A stretch of DNA of 31,915 bases. Origin: VRUE01 sp036379955. Lineage in GTDB: Bacteria > Actinomycetota > Thermoleophilia > Solirubrobacterales > 70-9. The stretch covers positions 1-31,915 of the forward strand of contig DASVFR010000002.1 of NCBI GenBank assembly GCA_036379955.1, in the 5' to 3' direction. This document shows, one piece after another, positions 30,717 to 31,915 of this stretch. The position numbers and the translations under genes are program-made. The first letter of the stretch is position 1. Each line of letters begins with the position of its first letter. The notes below the pieces were generated by a model that made no database searches, was not told the DNA's origin, and was given only the letters and a program-made list of their open reading frames with translations.

Positions 30717-30986
30717 GTGAGTGGAATGGAGTTGGAGCCGATTCAGGTCCGGGCGCTGCCTCAGGAGTCGGTCGCAGCCTTGCCCGTGCGCAGCGAGGCC
30801 AAGACGGCGGCGATTGCCGCCGCGGGCGGGGTACTGGCTGGGGCCGCGACCGTTGCCGCGGTGCGCGCGGTCGGGGCGGTCGCCGGGCGCAAGCGGTCGC
30901 CGCGTCGATTCGCCCGGCGAGAGCGGCCCGCCAACGTCGTCGCCAGTCGCTCCTTCCTCGTCGACGTCCACCTGCTGGGACGGTGA
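30717..30986 (+). CDS. Small Ala/Val-rich protein, possibly membrane-associated
   Basis: 89 aa. An N-terminal polar part (ELEPIQVRALPQESVAAL) is followed by one moderately hydrophobic Ala/Val-rich stretch (AAIAAAGGVLAGAATVAAVRAV) and a basic region (GRKRSPRRFARRERP). No family was recognised. GTG at 30717 or ATG at 30726 are the possible starts. The stop overlaps the next start by GTGA, so it is translationally coupled to the DNA glycosylase. Confidence 0.55.
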   Translation: MSGMELEPIQVRALPQESVAALPVRSEAKTAAIAAAGGVLAGAATVAAVRAVGAVAGRKRSPRRFARRERPANVVASRSFLVDVHLLGR

Positions 30987-31882
30987 GCCTCGAGGTCGAA
31001 GTCCGGCCTCCATCCCCTTACCGCCTACCTGCCTACGGTGGCGAGGATGGTGTGATGAGGGTCGAGCGTGGGGTGGCCTCCCGCCTCCTGCACGTCGACG
31101 GCTGCCCGGTCCTGGTCCGGGCCTGGGAGCCCGGCCGGGGGCGGGTGGCGTTGCGGGCCGAGCCGCTCGATCCCGAGGCGATCGCGGTGCCCGGCCCGGG
31201 GACCGGTCCGGCCGAGCGCGAAGCCGGCGCGGCCGAGCTGGAGCTGGCGCTGGAGCGGATGCGCTTTGCCCTCGGTGTCGACGATGAGCTCGGGGAGTAC
31301 TACCGGCGCTTCCGCCGCGATCCGCTGCTCGGGCCGTTGCTGCGCCGCCGTCCTCACCTGCGCCCGCGTCGCCGCCCCTGGGCCTGGGAGGCGCTCGTCT
31401 GGGCCGTGGTCAAGCAGCTGATCGAGTCCGGACGCGCCGCCCGTATCCAGCGTCGCATCGTCGGCCGCTGGGGGCTGCGCCTCGGGGACGGCCCCGGGTC
31501 GCTGCGGGACGTTCCCTCGCCGGCGACGATCGCCGGCCGTGCCCCGGCCGAGCTCGAGTCGATGGGCCTGGCCTTGAAGCGGGCGCTGGCGCTGCGATCG
31601 GTCGCCGGGGACGTCGCCGCCGGGCGCTGTGACCTGGCGGCGGTCGAGGCCGACCGCCGCCTGCTGGCGACGCGCGAGATCGGGCCCTGGACCGTGCAGT
31701 GCCTCGGCCTCTTCGGCCGCGGCGACTCCGATTCGCTGCCGGCCGGCGACCTGATCTACCTGAAGCTGGTCGGCCGCCTCGCGCATCTCGGCCGCCGCGC
31801 CACAGTCGAGGAGGTCGAGGAGTTCTTCGCCCCCTTCGCCCCCTTCCGCGGGCTCGCCGCTACCTGGCTCGCCGCCACCTGA
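30983..31882 (+). CDS. DNA-3-methyladenine glycosylase, AlkA-type (HhH-GPD)
   Basis: 299 aa. The HhH-GPD domain occupies residues 130-295: WEALVWAVVKQLIESGRAAR, the hairpin region REIGPWTVQCLGLFG and the catalytic Asp in LPAGDLIYLKLVG, matching AlkA. The family removes alkylated bases from DNA in base-excision repair. About 125 N-terminal residues form a less conserved beta-rich domain as in AlkA. GTG at 30983 overlaps the preceding stop. No Ada-like domain is fused. Confidence 0.85.
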   Translation: MSLEVEVRPPSPYRLPAYGGEDGVMRVERGVASRLLHVDGCPVLVRAWEPGRGRVALRAEPLDPEAIAVPGPGTGPAEREAGAAELELALERMRFALGVDDELGEYYRRFRRDPLLGPLLRRRPHLRPRRRPWAWEALVWAVVKQLIESGRAARIQRRIVGRWGLRLGDGPGSLRDVPSPATIAGRAPAELESMGLALKRALALRSVAGDVAAGRCDLAAVEADRRLLATREIGPWTVQCLGLFGRGDSDSLPAGDLIYLKLVGRLAHLGRRATVEEVEEFFAPFAPFRGLAATWLAAT

Positions 31883-31915
31883 CCCCCGCGGACGTGCCGT
31901 GAGTTGTCCCACCAT

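Noticed and set aside
1..31915. tRNA, rRNA or CRISPR
   Set aside because: Intergenic gaps are short (all under about 260 bp) and none shows a tRNA cloverleaf, rRNA sequence or regularly spaced repeats.

Overview
The window is about 70% GC, densely coded, and uses many GTG and TTG starts. Its gene content points to an actinobacterium: an mIHF-type nucleoid protein, an actinobacterial HemQ, an FprA-type reductase, a DUF3618/holin-like pair, a YrbE/Mkl transporter and an HxlR-like double winged-helix regulator. The families as a whole resemble class Thermoleophilia (Solirubrobacterales). That placement is inference from protein character, not from a marker gene. No rRNA, tRNA, CRISPR array, transposase or prophage was seen, so this looks like ordinary chromosome.

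Layout. 36-3095 (-): a large adenylate cyclase/ATPase/TPR signalling protein. 3167-4602 (+): a nitrilase-family amidase and a TetR repressor, behind a perfect 16-bp operator. 4636-6096 (+): small envelope proteins followed by BolA and a CGFS monothiol glutaredoxin; the A-type Fe-S carrier (6185-6565, -) faces them. 6609-10152: a DegV lipid-binding protein, FprA-type reductase, a PAS/CxxC protein and coproheme decarboxylase HemQ. 10139-14199 (+): a polytopic membrane protein with a degenerate phosphatase-like region, coupled to a GT4 glycosyltransferase fused to a flippase-like membrane domain. 14262-20405: a double winged-helix regulator, cobalamin-dependent MetH and an aldehyde dehydrogenase; the dehydrogenase carries a second copy of the TetR-type operator. 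20490-22342 (-): a lipoprotein and a PQQ-type sugar dehydrogenase lipoprotein. 22456-25036 (+): two YrbE/MlaE permeases and an Mkl/MlaF ATPase with no MCE protein beside them. 25203-27486 (+): a thioredoxin-fold protein, a stand-alone B3/B4-domain protein, a coiled-coil protein and a small membrane protein. 27503-27859 (-): an mIHF homologue behind a good promoter and a long leader. 28115-30536: a divergent pair made of a serine-palmitoyltransferase-like enzyme and a YghO/bacterial-ceramide-synthase-like GNAT. 30717-31882 (+): a small protein and an AlkA-type DNA glycosylase.

The most interesting items are: (1) the divergent SPT-like/bCerS-like pair, which suggests ceramide-type lipid synthesis in an actinobacterium; (2) two intergenic elements at 25046-25190 and 30536-30651 that share an unusual nested design (outer inverted repeat, short direct repeat, inner inverted repeat, loop); (3) two near-identical palindromic operators, 17 kb apart, which predict a small TetR regulon; and (4) the glycosyltransferase-flippase fusion. 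Several genes also have a TAnnnT hexamer 6-8 nt before the start codon and no ribosome binding site, which suggests leaderless transcripts.
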